A stretch of DNA of 64,000 nucleotides, taken from contig CAJTUT010000001.1 in the NCBI GenBank assembly GCA_910579455.1, positions 186,001-250,000 on the forward strand. Direction: 5' to 3'. Made by a program: the position numbers and the translations under genes. Under the pieces are notes generated by a model. It had not been told where the DNA came from, made no database searches, and worked only from the letters and a program-made list of their open reading frames with translations. This document shows, piece after piece, positions 7,725 to 17,628 of this stretch. Each line of letters starts with the position of its first letter. Position 1 is the first letter of the stretch. The DNA comes from an uncultured Bacilli bacterium (GTDB lineage: Bacteria; Bacillota_I; Bacilli_A; RF39; UBA660).

Positions 7725-8288
7725 ATGAATAGAAAGAAAGTAGAAAGTTTATTGACATCTGTCGAAGACGAATCAGTAAAGAAAGGTATTGTTGATGGTT
7801 TTTTAGATTTGCATGGAGATATTGTTGCTAAAAAAGATACAGAAATAGCAACATTGAAGAATGATATTACAGTCAAACAATCTCTAATAGAAGATTTAAA
7901 TACCAAAATTAAAGAAGCCGACAAGGTCGACATTGAGGCTATTAAAAAGGAACAATATGATTTAGGTAAAGCAGATGGAAGTAAAGAAGTAGAAACTTTC
8001 AAACAAAACAATGCTTTAGAAAAAGCGTTAAGTAGCTATAAAGCTAAAGACAATGATGTTTTATCAAAAATGATCGATAATTCAAAATTAGAATTTGAAG
8101 TTAATAGCGATGGAACATACGAAATTAAAGGGTTGGAAGAACAAATACAGGACTTAAAAGAAAATAAGTCATTTTTATTTGGAGATAAAGAAGAAAAAAC
8201 AATTGATTTAGGAGCAGATCATAGTACTCAAGCCCCTACAAATGATTTTGATTTTAATTTTACTCCAATACACCCAAAAGAAAAATAA
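7725..8288 (+). CDS. Phage capsid scaffolding protein (GP20-like)
   Basis: 187 aa, SD AAGGAGG. The protein is mainly coiled coil (about 35-75, TEIATLKNDIT...) with Asp/Glu-rich helices and a short C-terminal tail, as in the phage minor structural GP20/scaffold family. Scaffolds guide procapsid assembly and are then removed. Position directly before the major capsid gene supports the call. Confidence 0.82.
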   Translation: MNRKKVESLLTSVEDESVKKGIVDGFLDLHGDIVAKKDTEIATLKNDITVKQSLIEDLNTKIKEADKVDIEAIKKEQYDLGKADGSKEVETFKQNNALEKALSSYKAKDNDVLSKMIDNSKLEFEVNSDGTYEIKGLEEQIQDLKENKSFLFGDKEEKTIDLGADHSTQAPTNDFDFNFTPIHPKEK

Positions 8289-8307
8289 GAAAGAGAGATG
8301 ATTTTAA

Positions 8308-9198
8308 ATGGCAACAGTAAATTATGCTGAACAATATTCAAGAGCATTAAGCCAAGAATTTCCTTATGTATTAAATTTTGGAAAATTATATACAACGCCA
8401 AATAATAAGACATATAAGGTAGTAGATTCTAAAACAATAAAAATTCCAGTTGTAACCACAAGTGGTAGAACTGATGGTAACAGAGATAACATTACAAGTT
8501 TCAAAAGAAACGTAGACAATGATTGGGAAACAAAAGATTTAACTAATCATAGAGAATGGGATACATTATTACATCCGCAAGATGTAAATCAGTCAAACAT
8601 GGTGTTGACTATTCAAAATGCTACAAAGGTGATGAATGAAACTCAAAAGTTTCCAGAAATGGACGCTTATTGTGTTTCAAAAATACATACTGACGCAGTA
8701 GCGGAGGGTGTAGTAGATGACACAACAACATTAACAGTCGATAATATATTATCAATTTTTGACAAATATATGGAGGATATGGATGAAGCAAGAGTTCCTC
8801 AAACAGGAAGAATTTTATATGTGACTCCTGCTATTAATACATTGATTAAAAATGCTAAGGATATAGTGAAAACAATTAATGTAAGTGGGAGTGCTACAGC
8901 ATTAAATAGAACAATTTCAAGAATTGATGAAGTTGAAATTGTAAAAGTTCCAAGCGAGTTAATGAAAACGGTTTATGATTTTTCAAATGGTTGGAAACCA
9001 GGAACAACTGCAAAGCAAATCAACATGCTATTAATTCATCCTATTGCAGTATTTACTCCAGTAAGTTATTCATTTGCTAGCATGGAAGAACCATCAGCAC
9101 ATTCAAAAGGTAAATATCTATACTATGAAGAATCTTTTGAGGATGTATTTATCTTAAATAATAAAAAGAAAGCGATTAAATTTAATGTTTCTGAATAG
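8308..9198 (+). CDS. Phage major capsid protein
   Basis: 296 aa, clean SD. It begins MATVNYAEQYSRALSQEFPYVL, a typical N-terminus of Firmicutes siphovirus coat proteins of the HK97 fold. Length, the internal (GRILYVTPAINTLIKNA) segment and the C-terminal (YYEESFEDVFILN) strand pattern match that family. It follows scaffold and precedes connector genes. No N-terminal prodomain is evident, in line with a separate scaffold. Confidence 0.9.
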   Translation: MATVNYAEQYSRALSQEFPYVLNFGKLYTTPNNKTYKVVDSKTIKIPVVTTSGRTDGNRDNITSFKRNVDNDWETKDLTNHREWDTLLHPQDVNQSNMVLTIQNATKVMNETQKFPEMDAYCVSKIHTDAVAEGVVDDTTTLTVDNILSIFDKYMEDMDEARVPQTGRILYVTPAINTLIKNAKDIVKTINVSGSATALNRTISRIDEVEIVKVPSELMKTVYDFSNGWKPGTTAKQINMLLIHPIAVFTPVSYSFASMEEPSAHSKGKYLYYEESFEDVFILNNKKKAIKFNVSE

Positions 9199-9209
9199 GA
9201 GGTTTTAAA

Positions 9210-9488
9210 ATGATAGCAATAAAAGGTAATAGAGAAGAAAAAATTCTAGATATTGATCAAGATAATTATTTAGAAATGGGCTATACAATTTATGATAATA
9301 AATTAAAAGTTGTAGCTACTCCTGAAAAGGAAAACAAAGAGCTTACAACTGCAAAAGCTAAAATCAAAGAATTAGAAGATATAGTAGCCGAGAAAGAGGC
9401 TAAAATCAAAGAATTAGAAGATATATCGTCTAAAAACAGCAAAGATAAAGATAAAAATAAGAATAAAGATAAAAATAAAAGTGAATAG
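9210..9488 (+). CDS. Hypothetical head protein with coiled coil and Lys/Asp tail (92 aa)
   Basis: SD AGGAGG. Residues 1-40 form a small beta-rich segment. After that come two tandem copies of AKIKELEDI (also a DNA-level direct repeat) forming a coiled coil, then a low-complexity KDKDKNKNK tail. A gene of this kind often lies between capsid and connector genes. Function unknown; a head-decoration or accessory role is possible. Confidence 0.6.
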   Translation: MIAIKGNREEKILDIDQDNYLEMGYTIYDNKLKVVATPEKENKELTTAKAKIKELEDIVAEKEAKIKELEDISSKNSKDKDKNKNKDKNKSE

Positions 9489-9504
9489 AAAGGAGAGGAT
9501 AAAT

Positions 9505-9867
9505 ATGATAAATTATGCTGATTACGAATTCTATCAAAAAGAATATAAAGGCAATTTATCTAAAAGCCTCTTCGACTCTTTAATAGTGAAGGCAAGTAGA
9601 ACAGTTGATAGAAATGTCAACAAAAAACTAACTCAAAAAGTAATTGACTCTTTATCAGGAAGAGAGCAATATCAATTAAAATATACCACTTGCGAATTGT
9701 GTGATTACATTAAACTAACAGGCGGTAATACTGCAGTTGGTAAAGCTAGCTCTATTTCAATTGATGGTGTAAGTATAAATAAAGGACAAAAATCAGAAAG
9801 TCAAATGATTAGAGGAGAAAGTCAGATATTAAATGACTTGCCTCTTTCATTGACTAGGTATTTATGA
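9505..9867 (+). CDS. Head-tail connector (adaptor) protein
   Basis: I chose ATG 9505 (MINYADYEFYQKEY) because AAAGGAGAGG precedes it; the GTG at 9481 has no SD. 120 aa, helical, with the layout (YKGNLSKSLFDSLIVKASRTVDR) of phage gp6-like adaptors that dock under the portal. It overlaps the following gene by 4 nt. Confidence 0.75.
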   Translation: MINYADYEFYQKEYKGNLSKSLFDSLIVKASRTVDRNVNKKLTQKVIDSLSGREQYQLKYTTCELCDYIKLTGGNTAVGKASSISIDGVSINKGQKSESQMIRGESQILNDLPLSLTRYL

Positions 9868-10232
9868 TGGAAGAGTTATTGCAAGATATAACTATATATC
9901 ATAAAGAAAACGATAAGTATATTAGATATCCTAAACAAGCTAGTGTTAGAAATACTTCTATTAGAAATAGAAATAATACAGGCGTAAATGATACAGATAA
10001 GACACTTATTCGCGTTTTTGATACTAAAGATTATAACAATACTTGGAAGTGTCAAAAAGGGGATACAATAGTACTTATGGACGTTTCTGATGAGATAGTA
10101 GACGCACCATTAACAGAGTTGAGAAATAAGTATGACAAAGAATATGTTTGTCAAGTTAATAGTATTGATATTTTTGATTTTAGTGATGAAGATATTAAAG
10201 AACTTAATCACATAAAAATAGGAGCTAAATAG
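9864..10232 (+). CDS. Head closure protein (DUF6751-like)
   Basis: 122 aa, coupled by ATGA to the adaptor gene. It begins with a strand pattern (QDITIYHKENDKYIRYPKQASVRN) and has a later KGDTIVLMD segment, as in the putative head-closure family between adaptor and minor capsid genes. It would seal the DNA-filled head and join the tail. The family call is from memory of synteny and pattern. Confidence 0.65.
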   Translation: MMEELLQDITIYHKENDKYIRYPKQASVRNTSIRNRNNTGVNDTDKTLIRVFDTKDYNNTWKCQKGDTIVLMDVSDEIVDAPLTELRNKYDKEYVCQVNSIDIFDFSDEDIKELNHIKIGAK

Positions 10233-10630
10233 TGTCTAAGAAATTTTCTATTTCGTTTCCGCAGGGAGACATCTTTGTTAGCAAAAATGGAACAGCTCGC
10301 ATCATAAAAAATAAGAGTTATGAGAATAAATTTAATAATAATTTAAATAAGTTACAGGTTTATGTAGATAATAAGGTTATACAAGAGTTACAACCATATG
10401 TGACTAAGGATACAGGAGCTCAAGAATTGTCAATTAGACTAAATACCGATTGCGGTAGTGGAGTTGTTCGTATAGGTGTTCCTTATGCTAGACATCAAGC
10501 GTATTTAATAAAAAGAAAAACACCTAACGCAGGAAAGAGAGGGAAATTTCCTTTTGAAAGAATGGTTGCTGATAAAGGGCAATCTATATTACAACAAGTT
10601 GCTGCTTATTCGAGGAGGTTAAATAAATAA
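10232..10630 (+). CDS. Minor capsid / tail completion protein (gp10-like)
   Basis: 132 aa with a GTG start (MSKKFSISFPQGD), AGGAG upstream. Contains KDTGAQELSIRLN, GVPYARHQAYLI and a C-terminal helix, as in HK97 gp10-like and minor-capsid-2 family proteins that complete the neck. It overlaps both neighbours by 1 nt. Confidence 0.7.
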   Translation: MSKKFSISFPQGDIFVSKNGTARIIKNKSYENKFNNNLNKLQVYVDNKVIQELQPYVTKDTGAQELSIRLNTDCGSGVVRIGVPYARHQAYLIKRKTPNAGKRGKFPFERMVADKGQSILQQVAAYSRRLNK

Positions 10631-11058
10631 TGGATACTAAAATCAATGAGTGGCTACAAACATATAAGCCAATTTTTGAAATAGCTAAAACAGAAGAGAT
10701 ACATTCTGAAAGAGTTAGCGAAAACGTAAAAAATCTTGCTCTGCAAAGAACAGGATTTGAAAATTTGCCTATGAAGTATATTACTGACAGAGGCTGGCAT
10801 AGACAGTATCAGTATATGCTTTTATTAAAGAGTGAAAGTGAAACAGATAATCAAAAATCAGTTAATTTAGATTGGTTAGATGATTTTTCTGATTGGTTTG
10901 TAAAACAAAAAGAAGAAAAAAATCTTCCAATTTTAAATGATAACAAAAAAGTGACAGATGTTAGTTGCGCTAATGCTTTAACATATGAAGAAAATGAAGA
11001 TGGCTCGATTAGCGTTTATGCACTACAAATATATTTTAATGTAAGAAAGGCTGAATAA
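10630..11058 (+). CDS. Tail terminator-like / minor capsid protein
   Basis: 142 aa. An N-terminal helix (MDTKINEWLQTYKPI) and a repeated-strand body ending VYALQIYFNVRKAE resemble tail terminator proteins that cap the tail tube. It sits directly before the tail tube gene, the expected place. Confidence 0.65.
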   Translation: MDTKINEWLQTYKPIFEIAKTEEIHSERVSENVKNLALQRTGFENLPMKYITDRGWHRQYQYMLLLKSESETDNQKSVNLDWLDDFSDWFVKQKEEKNLPILNDNKKVTDVSCANALTYEENEDGSISVYALQIYFNVRKAE

Positions 11059-11090
11059 AGGTCTTTTTTATTATGTAAGGAGGGAATAAA

Positions 11091-11579
11091 ATGAATGATA
11101 CAACAGTATTAAAGGATATAATGGCTTATGACGAAGCTCATTATTTCGGCATTGGAAACAAAATTGTTTTAGGTGGAGTTATTACAGATATGTCTGAAAA
11201 CGCAAACCCTACCGAAAAAGAAAAACAGTATATTCATGAAAAGTCAAAGAGGACTACGGTTACAGGTTATAACAACGAGTTTCCTATAACTATGGATATG
11301 GTAAAAGGAGATGAAGTATATGATGACTTTTATAATCTATTCTATGAAAGAAAAGTTGGTAACGATTTATCGAGGGATCATTATATAGTAAATCTTTGGG
11401 AATCTATAACTGACAAAGAGAATGAATATAAGTGTCGAAAAATAACTCAAACAGTACAAATTACAGAGGCTACAAATGTAGCTGGTGAGCAAAAAACTAT
11501 GAGTGGAAGTCTCAAAGGTGGGGACTTTGTTTATGGGTCTTTTAACATAAACACAAAAACATTTACAGAAGATGCATAA
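11091..11579 (+). CDS. Major tail (tube) protein
   Basis: 162 aa, SD AAGGAGGG. Beta-rich, with segments NDTTVLKDIMAYDEAHYFG and MSGSLKGGDFVYGSFNI typical of short siphovirus tail tube proteins. It polymerises around the tape measure. Followed by the tail chaperones. Confidence 0.8.
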   Translation: MNDTTVLKDIMAYDEAHYFGIGNKIVLGGVITDMSENANPTEKEKQYIHEKSKRTTVTGYNNEFPITMDMVKGDEVYDDFYNLFYERKVGNDLSRDHYIVNLWESITDKENEYKCRKITQTVQITEATNVAGEQKTMSGSLKGGDFVYGSFNINTKTFTEDA

Positions 11580-11625
11580 TTAGATAATTAAAAATAAGAG
11601 TAAATAATAGAATGAGGGAAGAAAA

Positions 11626-12045
11626 ATGGAAAATAGTATAGCAAAATTAGGATATAGAGAAACTGAAAAGAAAATAGAAGTAGAAATATTCGGGTTAAGA
11701 TTTAAAATAAATGAAGAGGTAATAGAAAATAAGAGTACAAATGATATAAATAGAAATGATGAAGATGCAGTAATCAATGAAATAGATAATATATTAGGAG
11801 AAAATGCAGTAAACAAGATAAATGATAAAAGAAATAAAGACGGTTACGATAATATGAATTTAAGAATACAATTAGCGGTTTTAAGTTGTATTTATGAAGC
11901 TTATGTAAATGCAACTGCTGGCACAATGGTAAATAAAGTGGAAAGTTCATTAGAAAAGAACATAAATCGTGCTAATAATTTAGGAAATAGAGAACAAAGA
12001 AGAAATTATAATAGAAATAGAAATAATAGATACAGGAGATATTAA
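11626..12045 (+). CDS. Tail assembly chaperone (first)
   Basis: 139 aa between tail tube and the Gp15-like gene. It starts with a beta-rich segment (EVEIFGLRFKINEEVIE), then a helical middle, and ends in an Asn/Arg-rich tail. Position and layout fit a gpG-type chaperone that binds the tape measure. I saw no convincing slippery site; the next ORF has its own ATG right after this stop. Confidence 0.65.
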   Translation: MENSIAKLGYRETEKKIEVEIFGLRFKINEEVIENKSTNDINRNDEDAVINEIDNILGENAVNKINDKRNKDGYDNMNLRIQLAVLSCIYEAYVNATAGTMVNKVESSLEKNINRANNLGNREQRRNYNRNRNNRYRRY

Positions 12046-12627
12046 ATGAAGGGAATGTATAGTAAATTACCTCATTCTGTTAAAATAAAAAATGAGAGAG
12101 TTACTATAAATACAGATTTTCGTATATTTATCGATTTTGAACATGAAATGCAGGGTACAGACAAGCGAAAAGCAATAAATAAGGCTTTAAGTAGGTTTTA
12201 CCCTGCTTTTTTTGATATATATAAAAATAATTTATTAGAAGAAGCGGTAGACAAATTTTTGTGGTTTTATAAATGTGGAAAACAAGACGATATGAAAAAG
12301 TCTAATAAAAAAAGCAAAAAAAGTAGTCAAGTTTACTCGTATAGTTATGATGATTTATACATATGGGGAACTTTTAATCAACATTTTAAAAATGATAATG
12401 GTTTGCCTATTGATTTAACTAAAGATTGCATTCATTGGTGGAAATTTAGATCTATGTGGCTGACAATTCCTGAAAAAGCAGTTTATAGCAAAATAAAGAG
12501 TTATAGGGCTTACGCAGGAGAGGATAAAGATATGTTAGAACTTAAAGAGGCATATAAGCTACCACCAACAGAAGAAGAAATTGAAGATAGTATAAGAAGA
12601 GATAAAATATACGAAATATTAAAATAA
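12046..12627 (+). CDS. Phage Gp15-family tail assembly chaperone
   Basis: 193 aa, starts on the base after the previous stop. It has the Gp15 hallmarks: FRIFIDFEHEM near the N-terminus, FYPAFFDIYKNN, a Tyr-rich (YSYSYDDLYIWGTFNQHF) segment and IHWWKFRSMWLTIPE. Gp15 family members sit before the tape measure gene and act as its chaperone. Confidence 0.82.
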   Translation: MKGMYSKLPHSVKIKNERVTINTDFRIFIDFEHEMQGTDKRKAINKALSRFYPAFFDIYKNNLLEEAVDKFLWFYKCGKQDDMKKSNKKSKKSSQVYSYSYDDLYIWGTFNQHFKNDNGLPIDLTKDCIHWWKFRSMWLTIPEKAVYSKIKSYRAYAGEDKDMLELKEAYKLPPTEEEIEDSIRRDKIYEILK

Positions 12628-12654
12628 CTCTCTTGAAGAAAGAGAGGCGTAAAT

Positions 12655-15027
12655 ATGTTAGCAGGAAGTTTAGCATATGATACAAAATTAGATACAAGTG
12701 GCTTTCAGAAAGGTATTAGCTCAATTATGAATAGTGCCAAAAATGGAGGCTCTAGTATAAAAAGTATAGTAGCGGGTTTAGGTATTACTAAGATTATAAC
12801 TACAGCTATGAATACTATAAAAGGTTCTATAGATGGTGCTATTTCACGTGTTGATACATTAAATAATTTTCCTAAAGTTATGAAAACGTTAGGGTATTCT
12901 ATAGAAGATGCGGATAAATCTATAAATAAATTATCTGATGGTATAGATGGATTGCCTACTTCGCTTGATGAAATAGTGTCAAATACACAAAGTTTAACAG
13001 CTAGTTTAGGTGATTTAGAAAAAGGAACAGATTCAGCTATCGCTTTAAACAATATGTTTTTGGCATCAGGAAAGGGAACAGAGGAAGCAAAAAGGGCATT
13101 AACACAATATAATCAGATATTAGCGAAAGGAAAAGTTGACCAGCAGGCGTGGAATACATTAGTCGAAGTTGCTCCAGGACAAATGGATCAATTAGCTAAA
13201 TCTATGCTAGGTGCAAATGCAAATCAAAAAGATTTATATGAATCTCTACAAAACGGCAGTATTTCAGTTGAAGAGTTAAATAATGAGATTATCAGATTAA
13301 ACCAGGAGGGTGGAGACAATTTTTCATCATTTGCTGACCAAGCAAAATCTGCAACAGGAGGTATAGCAACATCTATTGCGAATATAAAAACAGCTATAAT
13401 TAAAGGTTTAGGTAATGTAATTGACGCAATAAATGAAAAGCTTCAAAGTGAAGGATTACCAACTATACAAGAAATGTTGGATAAGTTGAAACAAGCAATA
13501 AATGATTCCTTCACAAAAATAAATGACATTATTAAAAACTTAAATTTATCAGAATTAATAAGTAAATTAAAAGAATTAGCTCCGGCGATAGGTTTGGTAG
13601 GAGTTGCATTATCATCAGGAATAGATTTTAGTTCTTTGTTAAACGCAGGAAGTGGAATAAAACTATTTTCTGCAAACTTTGCAAATAGTTTAGAAAAAAC
13701 TAGAAAAAATGTATCTGATTTTTATATAACAACAGCGGACAAATTTGATAAGATGTCTGATACTTTTGGTAAAAGTAATACTAAGATATCATCAATTTTA
13801 GGGGATTTTTCAAAAAAGATAAGTGATTTAGCTTTGGAAACATCTGTAAGCCTTGATGATACAGGTAGTAAGATAACTTCTAAAATCGGCAATATAGTTT
13901 CCCAAGTTGGAAGTATAGGAGGAAAACTAACAAAAGGAATAAAAATAGCAGCATATGCTAGTATTATAATGGCAGGATTAGGATTACTACAAAGTAATTT
14001 TGGAGAGCAAATTAACATTATTATTCAAACTGCTATTACAAATGGACCAAAAATTATACAAGGTTTGATTACAGGTATATTAACCCAACTACCAACTTTG
14101 ATTGAGCAGGGCAAAAATTTAATTATGAGTTTGCTAGATGTTTTGATAGCAAATTTGCCGACTATAATTGAGGGCGGTTTACAAATAATTTTAGCATTAG
14201 TAACAGGAATTGCTCAAGCACTTCCACAGCTAATACCAAAAATTGTAGAAGTATTATTGTTAATTGTTACATCACTATTAGAAAATATAGATCTAATAAT
14301 TGAGGCAGGAATACAGTTGATTTTAGGTTTAGCGTTAGGGTTAATAAATGCACTTCCACAGTTGATAGAAAAGATACCGGAGATTATAGCAAAATTAGTA
14401 GTAGCATTAACAAGTCCTGAAATGTTAATACAATTAGTGGCAGCAGCAATACAACTTATTTTAGCTTTAGCAGGAGGCTTAATACAGGCTATTCCACAAC
14501 TTTTGATGATGGTGCCAAAAATAATTTCCAGTTTAAATAAATCGTTTTTAGAAAAAATAAAAAATACTGACTGGAAAAAGTTAGGTAAAAATATTCTAGA
14601 TGGTATTTTAAAAGGAATACTAAATGTTGGTAGTTCAGTAAAAAAGGCGGCTAAAAAATTAGTTGAATGTATAAAAGATAATGTTAAATCATTCTTTGGA
14701 ATTCATTCTCCATCTAAATTAATGGAGAATGAAGTTGGTAAATACATTCCACCAGGTATTGCAGTCGGTATTGAGGCTAATACAAAGTCAGCACTAAATG
14801 CAATCGATTATATGAATGATGAAATATTAAAAAAAGTGGATAGTGCAGTTGCTCTAGAAACAGGCAATATCAATGCAAAAGCTAGTTTAAATAGTAATTA
14901 TATGTATAATTCAGTAATTCAAATTAATGCTAAATTTGATGGAGTTGTAGATATGGATGGCTCAAAGGTAGGTCGAATGGTAGCTCCAGAAGTTACTAAA
15001 ACTATCAAAATTGGAGGTTTGAGATGA
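12655..15027 (+). CDS. Phage tail tape measure protein
   Basis: 790 aa. The N-terminal part (LAGSLAYDTKLDTSGFQKGI) is diagnostic for Firmicutes tape measures, followed by a tape-measure domain (about 60-230, DTLNNFPKVMKTLGYS, LVEVAPGQMDQLAKSM). A long hydrophobic helical region spans about 430-640 (repeated LIxALPQLI units, possible membrane-insertion repeats). The C-terminal HSPSKLMENEVGKYIPPGIAVGIE motif is shared by many tail proteins. It sets tail length. Confidence 0.92.
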   Translation: MLAGSLAYDTKLDTSGFQKGISSIMNSAKNGGSSIKSIVAGLGITKIITTAMNTIKGSIDGAISRVDTLNNFPKVMKTLGYSIEDADKSINKLSDGIDGLPTSLDEIVSNTQSLTASLGDLEKGTDSAIALNNMFLASGKGTEEAKRALTQYNQILAKGKVDQQAWNTLVEVAPGQMDQLAKSMLGANANQKDLYESLQNGSISVEELNNEIIRLNQEGGDNFSSFADQAKSATGGIATSIANIKTAIIKGLGNVIDAINEKLQSEGLPTIQEMLDKLKQAINDSFTKINDIIKNLNLSELISKLKELAPAIGLVGVALSSGIDFSSLLNAGSGIKLFSANFANSLEKTRKNVSDFYITTADKFDKMSDTFGKSNTKISSILGDFSKKISDLALETSVSLDDTGSKITSKIGNIVSQVGSIGGKLTKGIKIAAYASIIMAGLGLLQSNFGEQINIIIQTAITNGPKIIQGLITGILTQLPTLIEQGKNLIMSLLDVLIANLPTIIEGGLQIILALVTGIAQALPQLIPKIVEVLLLIVTSLLENIDLIIEAGIQLILGLALGLINALPQLIEKIPEIIAKLVVALTSPEMLIQLVAAAIQLILALAGGLIQAIPQLLMMVPKIISSLNKSFLEKIKNTDWKKLGKNILDGILKGILNVGSSVKKAAKKLVECIKDNVKSFFGIHSPSKLMENEVGKYIPPGIAVGIEANTKSALNAIDYMNDEILKKVDSAVALETGNINAKASLNSNYMYNSVIQINAKFDGVVDMDGSKVGRMVAPEVTKTIKIGGLR

Positions 15028-16577
15028 TAAAATTAAAGTATTCAACAACTTATTTAAATATTTTGAATGGATATGAGATAACAAAATCAAGCCAACAAGT
15101 ACAGTTTAACGATTTATCCTGTGAATTTACTAACCATAATATGAATGATCTTCCCGAAAAGTACCAAGAGGCAAAAATAGTAGATATTGACAGCATCGGG
15201 ATAGAAAAAGTTATTTATACAGGATATGTAAATAATATTGTCTTTGATGAAATGAGAGAGAAAGACGTTGAAGTGATAATTAACATTAATTTGCTCTCGC
15301 CTATGGCTATGACAACTTTAAGAACAGCAACAGCTGTAGGAACTTATCGCTTAATTGACTTGATACGAAGTACAATCTTAACGCCTCTAGTAGATGATGG
15401 CTTTTTTATACAAGAAATTGATATAACCGATAGGACTATTACAACTAACTTTATTTGTGAAACTATAGAATATTGTATGAATAATTTATCAAATAAATTT
15501 AATTTTTGGTGGTTTATAGATGAAAATAAAAAAATTTATATTAGAGATATTCAAAAAATGTTCAAACAAAAACCAACTTATATTTATGATGATAACAATT
15601 TAATACCTGGCTTAGAAAGCATAAAGCCAATCGTATCTAGTGATGATTACGCAAATGTTATCAATTTTAAAAATGTTAGAATATATGAATTTTCTAGATT
15701 AACCTTTAGCGATGATACTATATTAGAAAACCATAATTCATTAATCAATAAACAAATCACTAAATTAAAAAAAGGAGATGTTATAACATTTAATTATCCA
15801 GTAGATATAAATAAAAAGAATATAATCAAATCGGCTGAAAGTATGGGAATTTATGGTGTTAGAACAGCTTTATACATTTCAGGAAAATATATAGACAATA
15901 CAACCTTTGAAACTTATATTCGAATCAATTTTGACAGCGATGTACTTGAAATAGCAGAAAATATTGGTTTTGAAGGTGATACTGATTCTAAGGAAGAATT
16001 TTTATTAATTAAAGATTCTTTTTTTAGTAATTTGATAACAGGATTAAAATATAATAGTGAATCAAAAACTGTTAAATCTATTACCAAAATACAATCTGAT
16101 AGTATTTTGGTGTGGAATGTCAATAAATTTTTTAATGATAAAGCTATAACAGACAAAAAAGGAAAAATTAGTAATACAGGGATTATTGAAAAAACAATTA
16201 ATATGCATGAATCATGGAAAACTATTCAAGAATTGAGAGAAATCGGTGTTTCTTATATGGAAAAAAATAGTCTTGAAAAAGATGGAACTATAGAAGTTAA
16301 ATTAGATAGATCAAATAATGTAAAAATAGGCAATACAATTTATATTGATAAAATGTCGATTAAAAATACTTATGTTATTACTCAAATTAGAGAAAATTAT
16401 AGAAATGAAATTGATGATGATTTTATATTAACTTGCAAGAATGCTAATATGTTAGATAATTTTATAGATGTTTTTCGTGGCGAAGAGAAACAAAGCTCAT
16501 CAGATAAAGTATTCCAAACCTATGTTACTCATTATGTTGAAGAATCAGTTTCCGAGAAACATGAGGTGATTCAATAA
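15024..16577 (+). CDS. Tail-tip / baseplate hub-like structural protein
   Basis: 517 aa, coupled by ATGA to the tape measure. It has a mixed beta fold with a hub-like N-terminal half (VDIDSIGIEKVIYTGYVNNI) and a C-terminal (VKIGNTIYIDKMSIKNTYVITQI) strand motif typical of phage tail-associated proteins. It probably joins the tail tip or distal tail to the receptor-binding module. Exact role not resolved. Confidence 0.65.
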   Translation: MIKLKYSTTYLNILNGYEITKSSQQVQFNDLSCEFTNHNMNDLPEKYQEAKIVDIDSIGIEKVIYTGYVNNIVFDEMREKDVEVIININLLSPMAMTTLRTATAVGTYRLIDLIRSTILTPLVDDGFFIQEIDITDRTITTNFICETIEYCMNNLSNKFNFWWFIDENKKIYIRDIQKMFKQKPTYIYDDNNLIPGLESIKPIVSSDDYANVINFKNVRIYEFSRLTFSDDTILENHNSLINKQITKLKKGDVITFNYPVDINKKNIIKSAESMGIYGVRTALYISGKYIDNTTFETYIRINFDSDVLEIAENIGFEGDTDSKEEFLLIKDSFFSNLITGLKYNSESKTVKSITKIQSDSILVWNVNKFFNDKAITDKKGKISNTGIIEKTINMHESWKTIQELREIGVSYMEKNSLEKDGTIEVKLDRSNNVKIGNTIYIDKMSIKNTYVITQIRENYRNEIDDDFILTCKNANMLDNFIDVFRGEEKQSSSDKVFQTYVTHYVEESVSEKHEVIQ

Positions 16578-17596
16578 TGAAAATAAAAAACGAATATATA
16601 AAAATACAACTAGAAAATAAAGAAATCAGTTTAAAAAATATGATATTTGATAAGTATTTAGAGTATTTTTTTCAAAGACAGTATAACGAAGAAAAATTAT
16701 ATACTTATGATTCTATTATTAACATGGGACATTGCTTTATAAAATTTGATAATTTAGAAAAGGAAATAACTCCTAGTAATCTAGATGAAAATGGTGATTC
16801 TATTATAACTATTGATGATTTTGATATAGATATAATGGCTACAAATATATCAAATTTGTGGAGTGAAAATTCGACATCAACTATATATGATTATAATATC
16901 AAAAAAGGTTTTTGGGATATAAAAAAAGAAGAAACCATTTATAATATTGATGATTACAAAGGTAAAAAAATATATTCATTAGCTTTTGGACTGAATGAAG
17001 TTTTTGCATGTCTTGACATGTCAAATTATAGTATTTTTTTGAACGAAAATGGGTTTAATATTTCTCGTAAAGATACCTTTTCTAGTGATGCTAAATGTTT
17101 AGGATATGCTTATCCTGTTCATTTAGCCACAAGGGGTGATCCATATTATTACGTAGATGGAAAAGGAAAAAATTGGAAGCCAAAATACGCACAATTGTAT
17201 TCTGTCGGTTTAGGAAAGGTCTTGGGAAAAATGGACGAAGAATATATTGTGGGAAAAGATATATTCATTAATGAGAAAAGCGACGTAAGTTTTTCTTTTA
17301 ATCTTGAAACAGGTTTGGATGATAGTATATATACATCTAATACTTTGTATTGCGATGATGGATTGTTTCCACTTCCTTTTAATATTAAAACTGAAATCTA
17401 TTCTAGAGATAATTTGTATTGTAGTGATGAGTTACAGCCTAGTGATAGTAATTACAAATATATAGTATATAAATATAGGCTATGTTATTTGTCTAATGGA
17501 TCAACGATAGAAAAATTAAACGAATTCTATACAATGAGTTTTGAAAATAACACAAAAGGTTTATTTGAAGTAGTAACGAAATTAGAAAGAGGTTAG
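16577..17596 (+). CDS. Phage minor tail structural protein
   Basis: 339 aa, overlaps the previous stop by 1 nt. Mostly beta-strand pattern, rich in Tyr, Asp and Asn, no transmembrane segment. Placed between hub-like and fibre-like genes, so a tail-tip component is likely. I do not recognise the family. Confidence 0.55.
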   Translation: MKIKNEYIKIQLENKEISLKNMIFDKYLEYFFQRQYNEEKLYTYDSIINMGHCFIKFDNLEKEITPSNLDENGDSIITIDDFDIDIMATNISNLWSENSTSTIYDYNIKKGFWDIKKEETIYNIDDYKGKKIYSLAFGLNEVFACLDMSNYSIFLNENGFNISRKDTFSSDAKCLGYAYPVHLATRGDPYYYVDGKGKNWKPKYAQLYSVGLGKVLGKMDEEYIVGKDIFINEKSDVSFSFNLETGLDDSIYTSNTLYCDDGLFPLPFNIKTEIYSRDNLYCSDELQPSDSNYKYIVYKYRLCYLSNGSTIEKLNEFYTMSFENNTKGLFEVVTKLERG

Positions 17597-17628
17597 CTCT
17601 TTTTTTGGTGTGTAAAGGAGATGATAAA

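Noticed and set aside
9361..9426. Tandem DNA repeat as a separate element
   Set aside because: It encodes the duplicated coiled-coil unit AKIKELEDI and is explained by the protein.
11626..12627. Programmed frameshift between the two tail chaperones
   Set aside because: No convincing slippery heptamer before the first stop, and the second ORF has its own ATG right after it.
13722..14018. Minus-strand open frames inside the tape measure and other phage genes
   Set aside because: Hydrophobic shadows of the long + strand genes, without SDs.
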